Below are positions 1 to 8,275 of a stretch of 64,000 nucleotides of DNA, piece after piece. The DNA comes from Geopsychrobacter electrodiphilus DSM 16401 (GTDB lineage: Bacteria; Desulfobacterota; Desulfuromonadia; Desulfuromonadales; Geopsychrobacteraceae): the NCBI RefSeq assembly GCF_000384395.1, contig NZ_ARWE01000001.1, positions 558,001 through 622,000 on the forward strand, in the 5' to 3' direction. The notes beneath the pieces were generated by a model. The model was not told the DNA's origin. It made no database searches and was given only the letters and a program-made list of their open reading frames with translations. The translations under genes were made by a program, and so were the position numbers. Within the stretch, counting starts at the first letter, position 1. Each line of letters starts with the position of its first letter.

Positions 1-870
1 TGCATCCGAATGGCCATAGCAGTCGCAGGAGGGGCTGACCTGGGTGATAAAATTGACGAAGAGGGCTTTTCCCGCTTTACCCTGCAGGGCGCCCATGGCG
101 TATTCGGCCATTTTGCGCATGACCTTGCTGGATTCCTCGTTCCACTGAATGTGAATCGCCTTGCTCGGGCAGAGGCTGATGCAGCGGCCACAACCGGTGC
201 AGCGCTCCACGTCGATCAGCGCGGCGTCGCTTTTGATTTCAATCGCGCCATGGGCGCAACCCGGCAGGCAGGCACCACACTGGGTGCAACCCTTCACGTT
301 GACCACCGGCGCGACCGTTGAATGCTGCTCCAGTTTCCCTTCACGGCTCGAACATCCCATGGCCAGGTTTTTGATCGTACCGCCGAAGCCGGTCAGCTCA
401 TGGCATTTGAAATGGCTGACGGCGATCAGGTTGTCGGCTTCCAGTATTTCAACCCCGATGTCGGCGCTGGTCAAGAGTTCACCGGCAATCGCGACCCGGC
501 GTGAAGAATGACCGCGCAAGCCGTCACAGATAATCAGCGGTGCACCGACCACCGCATAGGCGAAGCCGTTTTCAATCCCGCAACTGAGGGCAGAGACTGC
601 CTCTTTGCGCTCACCCGGATAGAGGGTGCAGCTGTCAGTCAAAAAGGGTTTGCCACCCAGCGTACGCACCGCTTCAACAATTTTCCGGATAAAAACCGGG
701 CGGATGTAGGCATGTCCGCCTTTCTCACCGAAATGGATCTTGATGGCGCTGAGGTCGTCGTTGCCGATGATCCTGGGGAGACCGGCGTGCTGAAGAAGTC
801 GTTCAAGTTTAGTGAACATGTTCTCTCGATTTCCAGCACGAAAATCGGCCATCCATACAGTTTCTGACAT
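1..870 (-). CDS. DUF362 domain protein with two 4Fe-4S ferredoxin motifs (3' end outside window)
   Basis: The frame is open from an ATG at 870 to the window edge, so at least 290 residues are visible and the C-terminus is missing. A GGGAGA ribosome site lies just upstream. The N-terminal part has the DUF362 pattern (KIHFGEKGGHAYIRP near residue 45, then HFKCHELTGFGG near 145). The C-terminal part has two ferredoxin clusters, CTQCGACLPGC and CTGCGRCISLCPS, each able to bind a [4Fe-4S] centre. DUF362 proteins are cytoplasmic iron-sulfur proteins of unknown reaction, common in anaerobes. The visible length fits a protein of 370-380 residues in the family. Family assignment is firm; function is not known. 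Confidence 0.9.
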   Translation of the reverse strand, partial: MSETVWMADFRAGNRENMFTKLERLLQHAGLPRIIGNDDLSAIKIHFGEKGGHAYIRPVFIRKIVEAVRTLGGKPFLTDSCTLYPGERKEAVSALSCGIENGFAYAVVGAPLIICDGLRGHSSRRVAIAGELLTSADIGVEILEADNLIAVSHFKCHELTGFGGTIKNLAMGCSSREGKLEQHSTVAPVVNVKGCTQCGACLPGCAHGAIEIKSDAALIDVERCTGCGRCISLCPSKAIHIQWNEESSKVMRKMAEYAMGALQGKAGKALFVNFITQVSPSCDCYGHSDA

Positions 871-1057
871 CAGGTTTCTCCCATTTGTTGAAGTTGACCC
901 TGACAGAATAGGCAGGCTTGCACTCTATGTCGAGGGTCTTTTTTTTGCGGAGTGGGATGGCAGGAGATCGGGCTGGTAAGTGAAAAGCATTTTGCTTGCG
1001 GTGATGCACACAAAAGGCATTCGGGCCTGATCAAAGTTTATGGGGATAGCGGGAGAG

Positions 1058-2215
1058 TTAATTTCTGTCCAGCGATTCGGGGCGCAGCATGCTGCAGAAG
1101 TTGTCCTGCGGGTTCTCAAATTGAATTCCCAGGCGATAGGTACAGGCCTCCGAGTTGTGGCCGACGTAGCGGATCTGGCCGATTGTTTCAAGGTTTCGTG
1201 GCCAGAAGGGGTGGCGGAAAAAAAGTTCAACGCGGGTGCCGATGGCGGGTGAACAGTCACATTTGAGGGAGAGCCCGGTATGACTGATATCGGATGAAAG
1301 GGCCGGGGTGAAGCGGTCCTGTCCGGCAAGTTTAAATTCAACAATGTTGTTGAACTGGTGACGATTGGCAACACGTGCCTCCTCGAGGCGCGGCAAAATG
1401 GCGTTACGGGTTCCTTTGGCTTCATAAAGATAACGATCTGCAGCTTCGATCAATTCTCCAACGTTGGTGCCATGTTGCGGATAGTTGGCCACGCCACCAC
1501 TGATGGTGAGGTTGCAGGTGTCGAGACGGTCCTGGCCGGAGAAGGATTCGCGCGCGATGCTTTCACGGATCGTCTCCGCCAGTTGCAGGGCGTTTTCCAG
1601 ATTGCAATCAGGGAGCAGAATCGCAAATTCTTCCCCGCCGTAACGCGTCGGTAGATCGAGTTCGCCCGTATGCTGACGAAGAATCTTGCCGATCTGGCGT
1701 AAGACCTGGTCTCCCTGCAGATGGCCGCAGCGATCATTGAACTGTTTAAAATGATCAAGGTCAAAGAACAGGATACTGAAAGTTTGTCCCGCCTGCTGGT
1801 TGGCGAGGTCTATGGACTGTTGCAGCTGCTGCTTGAAATAGCTCTGGTTGTAAAGCTGGGTCAAACCATCAGTTACCGCCGCGAGCCGGATGGCTTCGAG
1901 ATCACGCGATTCGATGATGAGCGGGTTGGTCAGTTCGGTGGTTTTTTGGCGCAGGTAGTTGAGCAGTGTGGCTCGGAATGATTGGTTTGGGCCGCTTGTT
2001 TGATTGATGGATGCGGTCGCTTCGCGCCAATAGTGCCCGGCTTGTTTGATGGTGAAGTTTTTGCCGAACAGATAAGAGAGGGCTGCGCTGTAGACACGAT
2101 CGCCGTGTTTCTTGGCGAGAGACTCAATCGCTTTGTAGATTCTGTCATCGTCTTCATTGAAGTCATAGAAAAGGTGCTGAATACCAGTTTGCATGGCAAA
2201 ATTGTTCATCTGCAT
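1058..2215 (-). CDS. Diguanylate cyclase (GGDEF) fused to a C-terminal PilZ domain
   Basis: 385 residues. An N-terminal helical region (about 1-110) precedes a GGDEF domain with the active-site signature RYGGEEF at 191-197 and the metal-binding FFDLDHFKQFND upstream. It should make cyclic di-GMP from two GTP. The product-inhibition site RxxD is degraded to GELD, so feedback inhibition at the usual site is doubtful. Residues about 286-380 resemble a PilZ domain: DISHTGL fits the conserved D-x-S-x-x-G, and YRLGIQF the final strand, while the upstream arginine motif is weak. The fusion suggests one protein that both makes and senses c-di-GMP. No transmembrane segment is seen. AGAGG lies 5 nt before the chosen ATG. 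Confidence 0.88.
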   Translation of the reverse strand: MQMNNFAMQTGIQHLFYDFNEDDDRIYKAIESLAKKHGDRVYSAALSYLFGKNFTIKQAGHYWREATASINQTSGPNQSFRATLLNYLRQKTTELTNPLIIESRDLEAIRLAAVTDGLTQLYNQSYFKQQLQQSIDLANQQAGQTFSILFFDLDHFKQFNDRCGHLQGDQVLRQIGKILRQHTGELDLPTRYGGEEFAILLPDCNLENALQLAETIRESIARESFSGQDRLDTCNLTISGGVANYPQHGTNVGELIEAADRYLYEAKGTRNAILPRLEEARVANRHQFNNIVEFKLAGQDRFTPALSSDISHTGLSLKCDCSPAIGTRVELFFRHPFWPRNLETIGQIRYVGHNSEACTYRLGIQFENPQDNFCSMLRPESLDRN

Positions 2216-2426
2216 TTGACCTCTAGAATTCTGTCAGCAGTGACTTGTAACGCTGCTGAGGCTTGAAATAGCCGACAAAGAACGCCGTATGACGTTATTT
2301 GGGTGTTGGAGCATTGAATTGCCTGCGGCTCTCATTAGAATTAGTGGCAGATGCAAATTTATTGCCATAAACTACGTAATAATAGGCACTTAGGGTTCTT
2401 TAAATAACGAAGTCTTATGAAGCTTT

Positions 2427-3542
2427 TCAAGAGGCTGGTGCCGCAGTCGATGCTTTTTGGGAACGCAGATAAAGCGTGCGGCTGGGGAAAGCAATTTCCA
2501 GCCCCATCGTTTCGAGAATATCCATGATCTGCAGACAAATATCCTGGCGCGCGGCAAGGTATTCGCCCCAGACCGTGGTGCGCGTGAAACAATAGACCAG
2601 GATATCGAGACTTGAGGAACCGAAATCGGTGAAGTTGACCAGCGAAAAATCCTGATCAACTGCGGCATGTTGGCGCAGAAGGCCGCGAATGTTTTCGACT
2701 GCAGCGCGCATTTGATCCGGGGTGGTGGCATAGCTGACACCGATTGACAGCTTGATGCGGCGTTTCGGCATGCGGCTGAAGTTATCGATGGCCAGATTGG
2801 TCAGAATGCTGTTGGGGATGGTGACCAGCGTTTTGGCAAAGGTGCGGATCCGGGTCGAACGGAAACCGATCTCTTCAACTGTCCCTTCGACATCTCCGGC
2901 CTTGACCCAGTCGCCGATCTGAAAGGGGCGATCGAGAATGATCATCAGTGAGCCGAAGATATTGGAGATGCTGTCCTTGGCGGCCAGGGCGACGGCCAGG
3001 CCGCCAATCCCCAGGGAGGCCAGTACCCCGGAAATGGGGTATCCGAGGGTCTGGGCCAACATCAGACACATCATGACGACAATAAAGCAGCGTAAGCCTT
3101 TGCGAATGAAGGGGAGCAGGTGGTCATCCAGGGTCGACTCGGTCTTTTTGGTTAAATGCCCGAGCCACATATCCAGCAGGCCGATCAGGTTGAAGAGAAA
3201 CCAGCCGATATTGATAATAAACAGCAGGCGGAGCAACTCATAGGCCCCCGCCGCCAGGTTGACTGGTTCTGTAGGCAAGGCAAGCACTGAGGTCGTCAGC
3301 CAGAGCCCACCGATCAAAACCAGAAAGCTGGTCGGTTGTTTGAGCTGTTCCACCAGCATGTCGTCCATCTCACCTGCCGTCCGGCGTGTAATGGAAACCA
3401 GAAATCGCGCCAGCAGTTGAGAGAAGAGGTTGCGCAACAGCAGGGCAAAAAAGAGCACGCTGCCGGCCAGCAGCATGCGCCCGAAGCTGATGCCGGCGAA
3501 ACTCTGGTCCAGTAAATGGCTGAATTTGGTCAATGACTCCAC
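2427..3542 (-). CDS. Small-conductance mechanosensitive channel, MscS family
   Basis: 371 residues. Several hydrophobic segments in the first 180 residues lead into the MscS pore helix and beta domain (glycine- and alanine-rich ASLGIGGLAVALAAKDSISN, then FQIGDWVKAGDVEGTVEEIGFRSTRIRT). This matches the family, which releases solutes from the cytoplasm through the inner membrane on osmotic downshock. The C-terminal cytoplasmic domain (about 260-360) is complete. The start is a GTG with AGGGA about 8 nt upstream; other starts nearby are possible. It stands alone, with about 100 bp before the nuclease gene, so it may be transcribed with it. Confidence 0.92.
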   Translation of the reverse strand: MESLTKFSHLLDQSFAGISFGRMLLAGSVLFFALLLRNLFSQLLARFLVSITRRTAGEMDDMLVEQLKQPTSFLVLIGGLWLTTSVLALPTEPVNLAAGAYELLRLLFIINIGWFLFNLIGLLDMWLGHLTKKTESTLDDHLLPFIRKGLRCFIVVMMCLMLAQTLGYPISGVLASLGIGGLAVALAAKDSISNIFGSLMIILDRPFQIGDWVKAGDVEGTVEEIGFRSTRIRTFAKTLVTIPNSILTNLAIDNFSRMPKRRIKLSIGVSYATTPDQMRAAVENIRGLLRQHAAVDQDFSLVNFTDFGSSSLDILVYCFTRTTVWGEYLAARQDICLQIMDILETMGLEIAFPSRTLYLRSQKASTAAPAS

Positions 3543-3623
3543 GTTTTAGTCCCTTAACGATTTAAGTTCATTTTGAATTTTAAAAAAGAAAGGTTGTGGT
3601 TTGGTCTGAACTCGATATTTTTC

Positions 3624-3651
3624 GCCTCACGCCTCACGCCTCACGCCTCAC
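3624..3651. repeat. Four tandem copies of the 7-mer GCCTCAC
   Basis: Four exact head-to-tail copies of GCCTCAC. The last copy contains the stop codon of the nuclease gene (TGA on the minus strand). A related GTGAGG-rich stretch lies at about 4590-4660 after the next gene upstream. Such arrays can vary in copy number by slippage. Confidence 0.85.
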
Positions 3652-4142
3652 TTCGAATTTTGCCACAATCCCAGGTGCCGGTCACGGGCGGATTGTTCGG
3701 CGCGCAGAAAATCGGCTTTACGTACAAAGTCGAAACGGCGGTAGACTGCGGCCAACCCCTTGTTAAGTAAAACCTGATTGAGCAGGCGACCATCCGGCAG
3801 AAAAACGTAAGCCAGGGTGCGGCCATAGGTATCGGTTCTCTGGTGGTCAAACTCAAGTTTGACCCTGCGGTTTCGGACTTCATGCATGTTGAATTCAAAG
3901 GCTTTATGGCCGATCTGACGCAGCGTCTCTCGCTTCAGCCGTCCCTGACGCAAATAGTAATCATCCCGTGGGGAGTCAGTTTTTTCGGGGGTGTCAATGC
4001 CGATGAGTCGAATTTTACCGATCCCTTCGACCTTGATGGTGTCGCCGTCATAGATCCAACTGACGTTCCCCCGGTAGGTTTCGGCAAGAGCACTTGTACT
4101 GCAGAGGAGGCAGAACAGCAGCAGGCTGAGCCAGCGGGTCAT
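3648..4142 (-). CDS. Secreted thermonuclease (staphylococcal nuclease) family protein
   Basis: 164 residues with an N-terminal signal peptide (hydrophobic LSLLLFCLLCSTSALA, cleavage after ALA). The SNase catalytic set is visible: YDGDT (metal aspartate), RLIGIDTPE (arginine, aspartate and glutamate) and DTYGRTLAYV (second arginine). It should be a calcium-dependent exported nuclease acting on DNA or RNA. The ATG overlaps the stop of the upstream membrane-protein gene (TGATG), so the two are translationally coupled. Length is typical of single-domain members. Confidence 0.93.
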   Translation of the reverse strand: MTRWLSLLLFCLLCSTSALAETYRGNVSWIYDGDTIKVEGIGKIRLIGIDTPEKTDSPRDDYYLRQGRLKRETLRQIGHKAFEFNMHEVRNRRVKLEFDHQRTDTYGRTLAYVFLPDGRLLNQVLLNKGLAAVYRRFDFVRKADFLRAEQSARDRHLGLWQNSK

Positions 4143-4564
4143 CAACGACCCCAGAAAATACGGGTGAAGACCCCGGTAGAAAATCCCCAGACCAGATTGG
4201 TCACGATCACTACCGCTGGTGTCAGCATTCCGAGCTCAAGCCCGGCCTGGCCTTTGCCAAGGTGAGAGGGGAACACGATAAAGAGCATGTAGAGGGTTGG
4301 CAGCAGGCTGAAGTAAAGACCTTTTCTGACCCAGTGCCGCCGGGCCCGGGACAGGCTGACGCTGAAAAAATAGGGGATAGCCCAGAGCCCACCCCAGACA
4401 AGCCGCGGATAAAGCCAGCGCGCGGTCAACTCCGGCGCCATCTGGACATTGAGTAACGAGAGGATCCCCCAGTTTCCGATCATCCAGAGGAAGAGACTGC
4501 ACATCAGGCCGCCGAGCAGGCCACTGACAAAGCAGACGGCGAGCAGGGTGCTGTTTTTCTGCAT
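4142..4564 (-). CDS. Small integral membrane protein of unknown function
   Basis: 140 residues with about four hydrophobic segments (roughly 7-32, 54-70, 84-105, 115-135). I do not recognise a family. It begins at an ATG preceded by GGAGGTCCC and ends inside the start codon of the nuclease gene, so the two form a small operon. The coupling suggests a role linked to the exported nuclease or to the envelope, but nothing in the sequence shows what it does. Confidence 0.75.
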   Translation of the reverse strand: MQKNSTLLAVCFVSGLLGGLMCSLFLWMIGNWGILSLLNVQMAPELTARWLYPRLVWGGLWAIPYFFSVSLSRARRHWVRKGLYFSLLPTLYMLFIVFPSHLGKGQAGLELGMLTPAVVIVTNLVWGFSTGVFTRIFWGR

Positions 4565-4666
4565 GGGACCTCCGGTCAGGGGGGAAGCAAGTGAGGCGTA
4601 AAGAGTAAGGAGTGAGGGGTAGGTTCAAGTTCCTGGTTGATCTATTTCCTCACCCTTGATCCCTAC

Positions 4667-5485
4667 TCATGAATTCTTTGGCAGAGTGGCGTTCATGCTG
4701 CCGGTGCGATAGCCTTGAAGGTCAAGGGTGACGAAGGTGAAGCCTGCCTGTTTGAAGCAATCAACCAGCCGTTCGCGCAGTTCAACGTCGAGCATCCGGC
4801 CGAGTTCCTCGGGGGCGACTTCGACCCGCGCGATTTCATTATGATAGCGGACCCGGTAGTTTTTAAATTTATTTTCGCGCAGAAAAGTTTCGCACTGATC
4901 GATTTGACGCAGTCGCTCAACGGTAATTTTTGTCCCGTAGGGGAAGCGTGACGAGAGACAGGCAAACGCCTGCTTATCCCAGGTCTTAAGGCCAAGCTGG
5001 CGACTCAACTCACGAATATCCGCTTTGGTGAGTTTGGCCTCAAGCAAAGGTGAGCGCACCTGCAATTCCTCGACGGCATCGCGGCCGGGTCGATAGTCAC
5101 CGAGATCATCGAGGTTGGAGCCATCCAGTACGGTTGTGAACCCGCGCGCTTTGGCCTGCTCGAGGCAAAGACTGAAGAGCTCGAATTTGCAGTGATAGCA
5201 ACGCCGTGGTGGATTGTCGGCAAACCCGGGAATCTCGAGTTCGTTGCTCTCGATCACAATCTGCTCGACCCCGATTTCGCGTGCGAGTTCACAAGCCTGC
5301 TGATATTCGAATTCGGGATAGGTTGGTGAGGTTGCCGTAAGCGCCACCAGATTTTCGGGGCCCAGGGTGTCGCAGGCGACCTTGAGCAGAAAGGTCGAGT
5401 CGACCCCACCGGAGAAGGCAATTACAACCTGGTGCATTTCACGCAGAATAGCCTGCAGGTGGAGCATCTTTTTTTGAAGTGACAT
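4667..5485 (-). CDS. larE: ATP-dependent sacrificial sulfur transferase LarE
   Basis: 272 residues. The PP-loop ATP pyrophosphatase motif FSGGVDST is at 24-31, and ACLSSRFPYGT near 175 contains the single cysteine that donates sulfur in characterised LarE. RRCYHCKFELF near 95 is also typical. LarE adds sulfur to pyridinium-dicarboxylate mononucleotide during synthesis of the nickel-pincer cofactor of lactate racemase and related enzymes. Length is normal. It lies 13 bp downstream of an Rrf2-type regulator in the same direction, so both probably share one promoter. larA, larB and larC are not in the window. Confidence 0.92.
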   Translation of the reverse strand: MSLQKKMLHLQAILREMHQVVIAFSGGVDSTFLLKVACDTLGPENLVALTATSPTYPEFEYQQACELAREIGVEQIVIESNELEIPGFADNPPRRCYHCKFELFSLCLEQAKARGFTTVLDGSNLDDLGDYRPGRDAVEELQVRSPLLEAKLTKADIRELSRQLGLKTWDKQAFACLSSRFPYGTKITVERLRQIDQCETFLRENKFKNYRVRYHNEIARVEVAPEELGRMLDVELRERLVDCFKQAGFTFVTLDLQGYRTGSMNATLPKNS

Positions 5486-5498
5486 TAAACGTCCGTGT

Positions 5499-5987
5499 TC
5501 AGATGAAGTACATAAAGCGGTGATCGAGTTCTTTTTCGAGTCCCATCTCTTTAGCCTGATCGCACAGCGACTTCAGGGACAGGGTCTCAAAGTAGTCGCC
5601 AAGAATTTTACTGGCATTGCTCCAGATATCCTGAGTGACACAGCGATTGTCGAACTGACAGGCCCCCTCACACTCTTCTTCGTTCCCTGACGTTTTGCGT
5701 AACCCTTTGACGCAATTGACCAGTTGCAATTCCCCTTCGGCGGCCAGCACGATATCCTTGACCGTGATCTCCTCCGCCGGACGAGCCAGACTGTAGCCGC
5801 CCTGAGGACCGCGCCGGCTGTTCAGGAGTCCGGCTTTTTTCAGATCCTGAAAGATTTGTTCGAGGTAGCGCGGTGAGATGTTCTGGCGCCGTGAGATGTC
5901 TTTGATTTGTGCCGGCAGGGTGCCGGTATGATAGGCCATGTCGAACATGGCGCGGACGCCGTAGCGGCTTTTGGTCGAGAGCTTCAT
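5499..5987 (-). CDS. Rrf2/IscR-type transcriptional regulator
   Basis: 162 residues with the Rrf2 winged helix at the N-terminus (STKSRYGVRAMFDMA, then ISPRYLEQIFQDLKKAGLLNSRRGPQGGYSLA). Four cysteines lie at about 95-118 (NCVKGL, ECEGACQFDNRC), a spacing close to the cluster-binding loop of IscR-type sensors, so an Fe-S cluster is likely. The C-terminal tail after residue 130 is somewhat longer than in CymR. The gene precedes larE by 13 bp, suggesting that cofactor or sulfur supply is tuned to Fe-S status. An AGGTAAAATA site precedes the ATG. Confidence 0.92.
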   Translation of the reverse strand: MKLSTKSRYGVRAMFDMAYHTGTLPAQIKDISRRQNISPRYLEQIFQDLKKAGLLNSRRGPQGGYSLARPAEEITVKDIVLAAEGELQLVNCVKGLRKTSGNEEECEGACQFDNRCVTQDIWSNASKILGDYFETLSLKSLCDQAKEMGLEKELDHRFMYFI

Positions 5988-6019
5988 TATTTTACCTCCA
6001 TGAATATCCTTGTCCCAAA

Positions 6020-6049
6020 ACTATAGAGAAAGCCGATCAGTAGTGTCAA
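6020..6049 (-). promoter_or_regulatory. Sigma-70 type promoter of the rrf2-larE operon
   Basis: On the minus strand TTGACA (6049-6044) and TATAGT (6025-6020) are separated by 18 bp, close to consensus, about 33 bp before the Rrf2 start codon. Autoregulation by the Rrf2 protein at this site is an inference from the family. Confidence 0.65.
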
Positions 6050-6138
6050 GAATATTCCCCGGGCAAATACGGGATAAAGCCAGCCCGTATGGCGATAGAT
6101 TGTTACTGCGCAGCACCGGGGTATAGGGTTATCATTTT

Positions 6139-6879
6139 TCAGTCCGTCTGCGGGAGCGCTTCGGGATTGATGACCTGCTGCTTTTGCAGGCGTTTGTAAT
6201 AAAAATTTTGCCCATAAAGAACTGCTGCCGGATTATGTCCGGTCACGCGGTCCTTGGCGACCAGGGTTGACACCGGAGCTTTTGAATACTTTGCAAAGAG
6301 CATGTCGTGCCCGACACAGAGCCCGACGATCAGGTTCATATCCGTTTGTTGCTCATTCAGAACCTGAGCCTGCGCAATCGGGTTGCAGGCCGGTTCGAAG
6401 GTGCCGGGGCGGACCTTTTCATTTTCATTGAGCCCCAGTTTCAGTTTGTCGAGGCTGCCGGCTTTGCAGCAGACCGAGATTGGCTCTAACCCCTGGGCTG
6501 TCAGAATGTCGGCCAGTCGTGAACTTTCATCCAGCAGCCCGATACAGGTCGCAATGCCGATTTTGTGGTAGCCCATCAGTTTGGCCAGGGCGATCGTATC
6601 TTCCACCCGCGTCCAGCGGGCATTAACCGCGTCACTCCCTGGAACCGGTTGATAACACAGTCCTTCGACCTGCGCCGCCACGCGCGCCAGCTTTGCATCT
6701 TCACTCTCAGCGGAATACAAGGGCAAGGTCGCGTCGACAATGTCTGAATACAGAGTTGTCGGACAGTGCGCCGGTTGGCCAGGACCTTCCCCTGGTTCGC
6801 TCCAGCAATTGGTCTCACCCTGTTTTTGCCACAAAGGGTTACATTTTGTGCAGGCAGTCGCCGGTATTTTGTTCGACAT
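6139..6879 (-). CDS. DUF1847 cysteine-rich protein
   Basis: 246 residues from an ATG preceded by GGAGAG. The N-terminus has a CxxC knuckle (ACTKCNPLW) and further cysteines at CW and CP. Later motifs are GIATCIGL, SVCCKAG, EPACNPIAQA and GLCVGHDMLF. This is the DUF1847 pattern found in strict anaerobes. The many conserved cysteines suggest metal or Fe-S binding, but the biochemical role is unknown. It has no signal peptide or membrane segment. It stands alone between the Rrf2 and thioesterase genes. Confidence 0.87.
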   Translation of the reverse strand: MSNKIPATACTKCNPLWQKQGETNCWSEPGEGPGQPAHCPTTLYSDIVDATLPLYSAESEDAKLARVAAQVEGLCYQPVPGSDAVNARWTRVEDTIALAKLMGYHKIGIATCIGLLDESSRLADILTAQGLEPISVCCKAGSLDKLKLGLNENEKVRPGTFEPACNPIAQAQVLNEQQTDMNLIVGLCVGHDMLFAKYSKAPVSTLVAKDRVTGHNPAAVLYGQNFYYKRLQKQQVINPEALPQTD

Positions 6880-7085
6880 TACTGGGCTCTCCATTCTCTG
6901 TTTGCGGTCTGGTTACTCGGCCAGATTAGCAGTGAAAAAATGGCCTGTCCACCACCATTCTTTATAATTCATATATGGATATATGTCATCGGGAGCAGTT
7001 TGGTCAAGATGCCGGGAGGCTTGACGCTTGCGCGTATTTCTGGTGAAGTCTGCAATATTCGAGAATTCCTGACCGGAGATTCCAC

Positions 7086-7484
7086 ATGAATAAAGTGCCG
7101 CATCGTCAATTGTTCGAAGTTCGCGACTATGAATGCGATCTGCAGGGGGTGGTGAATAATGCCGTCTATCAACATTATCTTGAGCATAGCCGCCACGAGT
7201 TTCTGAAAACTCTCGGGCTCGATTTCGCTGAACTCGCCAGGCGGCGGATCAATCTGGTGGTGGTACGGGCCGAACTTGACTATCGCCGCCCTCTGGTAAG
7301 TGGTGACAGTTTCGTGGTCTTGACCCAAATGGAGCGGATCTCAAAACTGCGGTTCGCCTTTCGCCAGCAGATAGTTCGGGAAGGTGATGGCGTTGTCATG
7401 CTGGATGGTCTGATCATCGGGACCGCAATTAATGAGCGGAACCGGCCTTTTCTGCCGTCGGAGCTTGAATTGTCGCTCGGCTAG
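7086..7484 (+). CDS. Acyl-CoA thioesterase, YbgC/4-hydroxybenzoyl-CoA thioesterase family
   Basis: 132 residues, one hot-dog fold. The motif YECDLQGVVNNAVYQHYLEHSRHEF at 17-41 carries the catalytic aspartate (D20) and the helix typical of the YbgC/FadM group. These cytoplasmic enzymes hydrolyse acyl-CoA thioesters; the substrate cannot be read from sequence. Length is normal. It ends 20 bp before a strong bidirectional terminator, so it is monocistronic. Confidence 0.88.
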   Translation: MNKVPHRQLFEVRDYECDLQGVVNNAVYQHYLEHSRHEFLKTLGLDFAELARRRINLVVVRAELDYRRPLVSGDSFVVLTQMERISKLRFAFRQQIVREGDGVVMLDGLIIGTAINERNRPFLPSELELSLG

Positions 7485-7504
7485 CGCTCTCCTGATGTGC
7501 GTTC

Positions 7505-7553
7505 AATGAAAAAGGCAACGTCCTCCGGTTGAGGAGGCGTTGCCTTTTTCATT
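7505..7553. terminator. Bidirectional intrinsic terminator
   Basis: A long inverted repeat: arms AATGAAAAAGGCAACG-CCTCC and GGAGG-CGTTGCCTTTTTCATT around a short loop, with A/T runs on both sides. It serves the thioesterase gene on the plus strand and the selenoprotein gene on the minus strand. Confidence 0.9.
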
Positions 7554-7572
7554 GATCCTGGCTGACTGTGGC

Positions 7573-8223
7573 TTAAGCACTCAGCTTTTTAAGGATCTCC
7601 AGCGTGTCTTCGGGTTCGGGCCGTCTGGTGTGATCCGGGTGGAGTGCCGCATCGACTACGGTCCCGTCGCGATCAATGATAAATCGGCCTGGCAGCGGCA
7701 ACTCCCAGTGACTGTTACCGTTAAAGCGCTCCAGATCAATGCCTAATCCCAGATAGACATCTTTCATCGCAGCGGGTAGCTTGAAAACCATGCGGAATTG
7801 CTTGGCCAGAAGGTTGTCGGGATCAAGGAGCAAGGGGAAGGTTAACCCGAGCTTGGTGGTGAGGTTTCCGGCATATTTCTGCTGCATGGGGGAGATAGCG
7901 GCCAGGGTCGTACCGGTTTTTTTGATTTCGGGCAGAATCTTTTGCAGAGCTTCCAGCTCCGCGTTGCAGTACGGTCACCAGATGCCGCGATACCAGCTGA
8001 GGAGGAGCGGCCCTTTTTTTAATGCCTCACGGCTTGAAAATTCATTTTTGCTGGCGTCGCGCAGGACGAAGTCGGTCAGCTTCTCCCCGGCCCCCAGGGC
8101 TTGTTGGTGCAGGCCCGAGTCTTCAAGTTGCTGGCGGGATTCCTTCATGATTTTGAGAATTGCCGGATCCATTTTGGCTGCAGATGACTGGCTCATGGAT
8201 GACAGCAGGGCGTTCAAACTCAT
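7573..8223 (-). CDS. Peroxiredoxin-like (AhpC/TSA) selenoprotein with in-frame UGA = Sec
   Basis: The reading frame 8223-7573 is open except for one TGA at 7977-7975. The peptide before it ends RGIW and the one after it starts PYCNAELEALQKI. In AhpC/TSA proteins this position is cysteine (RGxWCPYCN), so the TGA falls exactly on the catalytic residue and gives a U-x-x-C redox motif. Read through, the product has 216 residues, a normal length. Downstream features fit the thioredoxin fold (LAAISPMQQKYA, LTFPLLLDPDNLLAKQF, RFIIDRDGTVVDA). The ATG at 8223 follows AGGAGG. It probably reduces peroxides using thiols. Annotation software would call two broken ORFs (7975-8250 and 7573-7887). Confidence 0.9.
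7946..7977 (-). promoter_or_regulatory. Candidate bacterial SECIS hairpin after the UGA codon
   Basis: In the mRNA, a hairpin GGAGCU-GGA-AGCUCU (7960-7946) begins 14 nt after the UGA, with a possible UGC/GCA lower stem. A small stem-loop with G in the apical loop at this distance is what SelB recognises in bacterial selenoprotein mRNAs. This was paired by eye; no folding energy was computed. Confidence 0.5.
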
Positions 8224-8275
8224 TTTGACCTCCTGTGATGGGGGATACAAAGTTTATCGCTCAAGTATAGCAATG

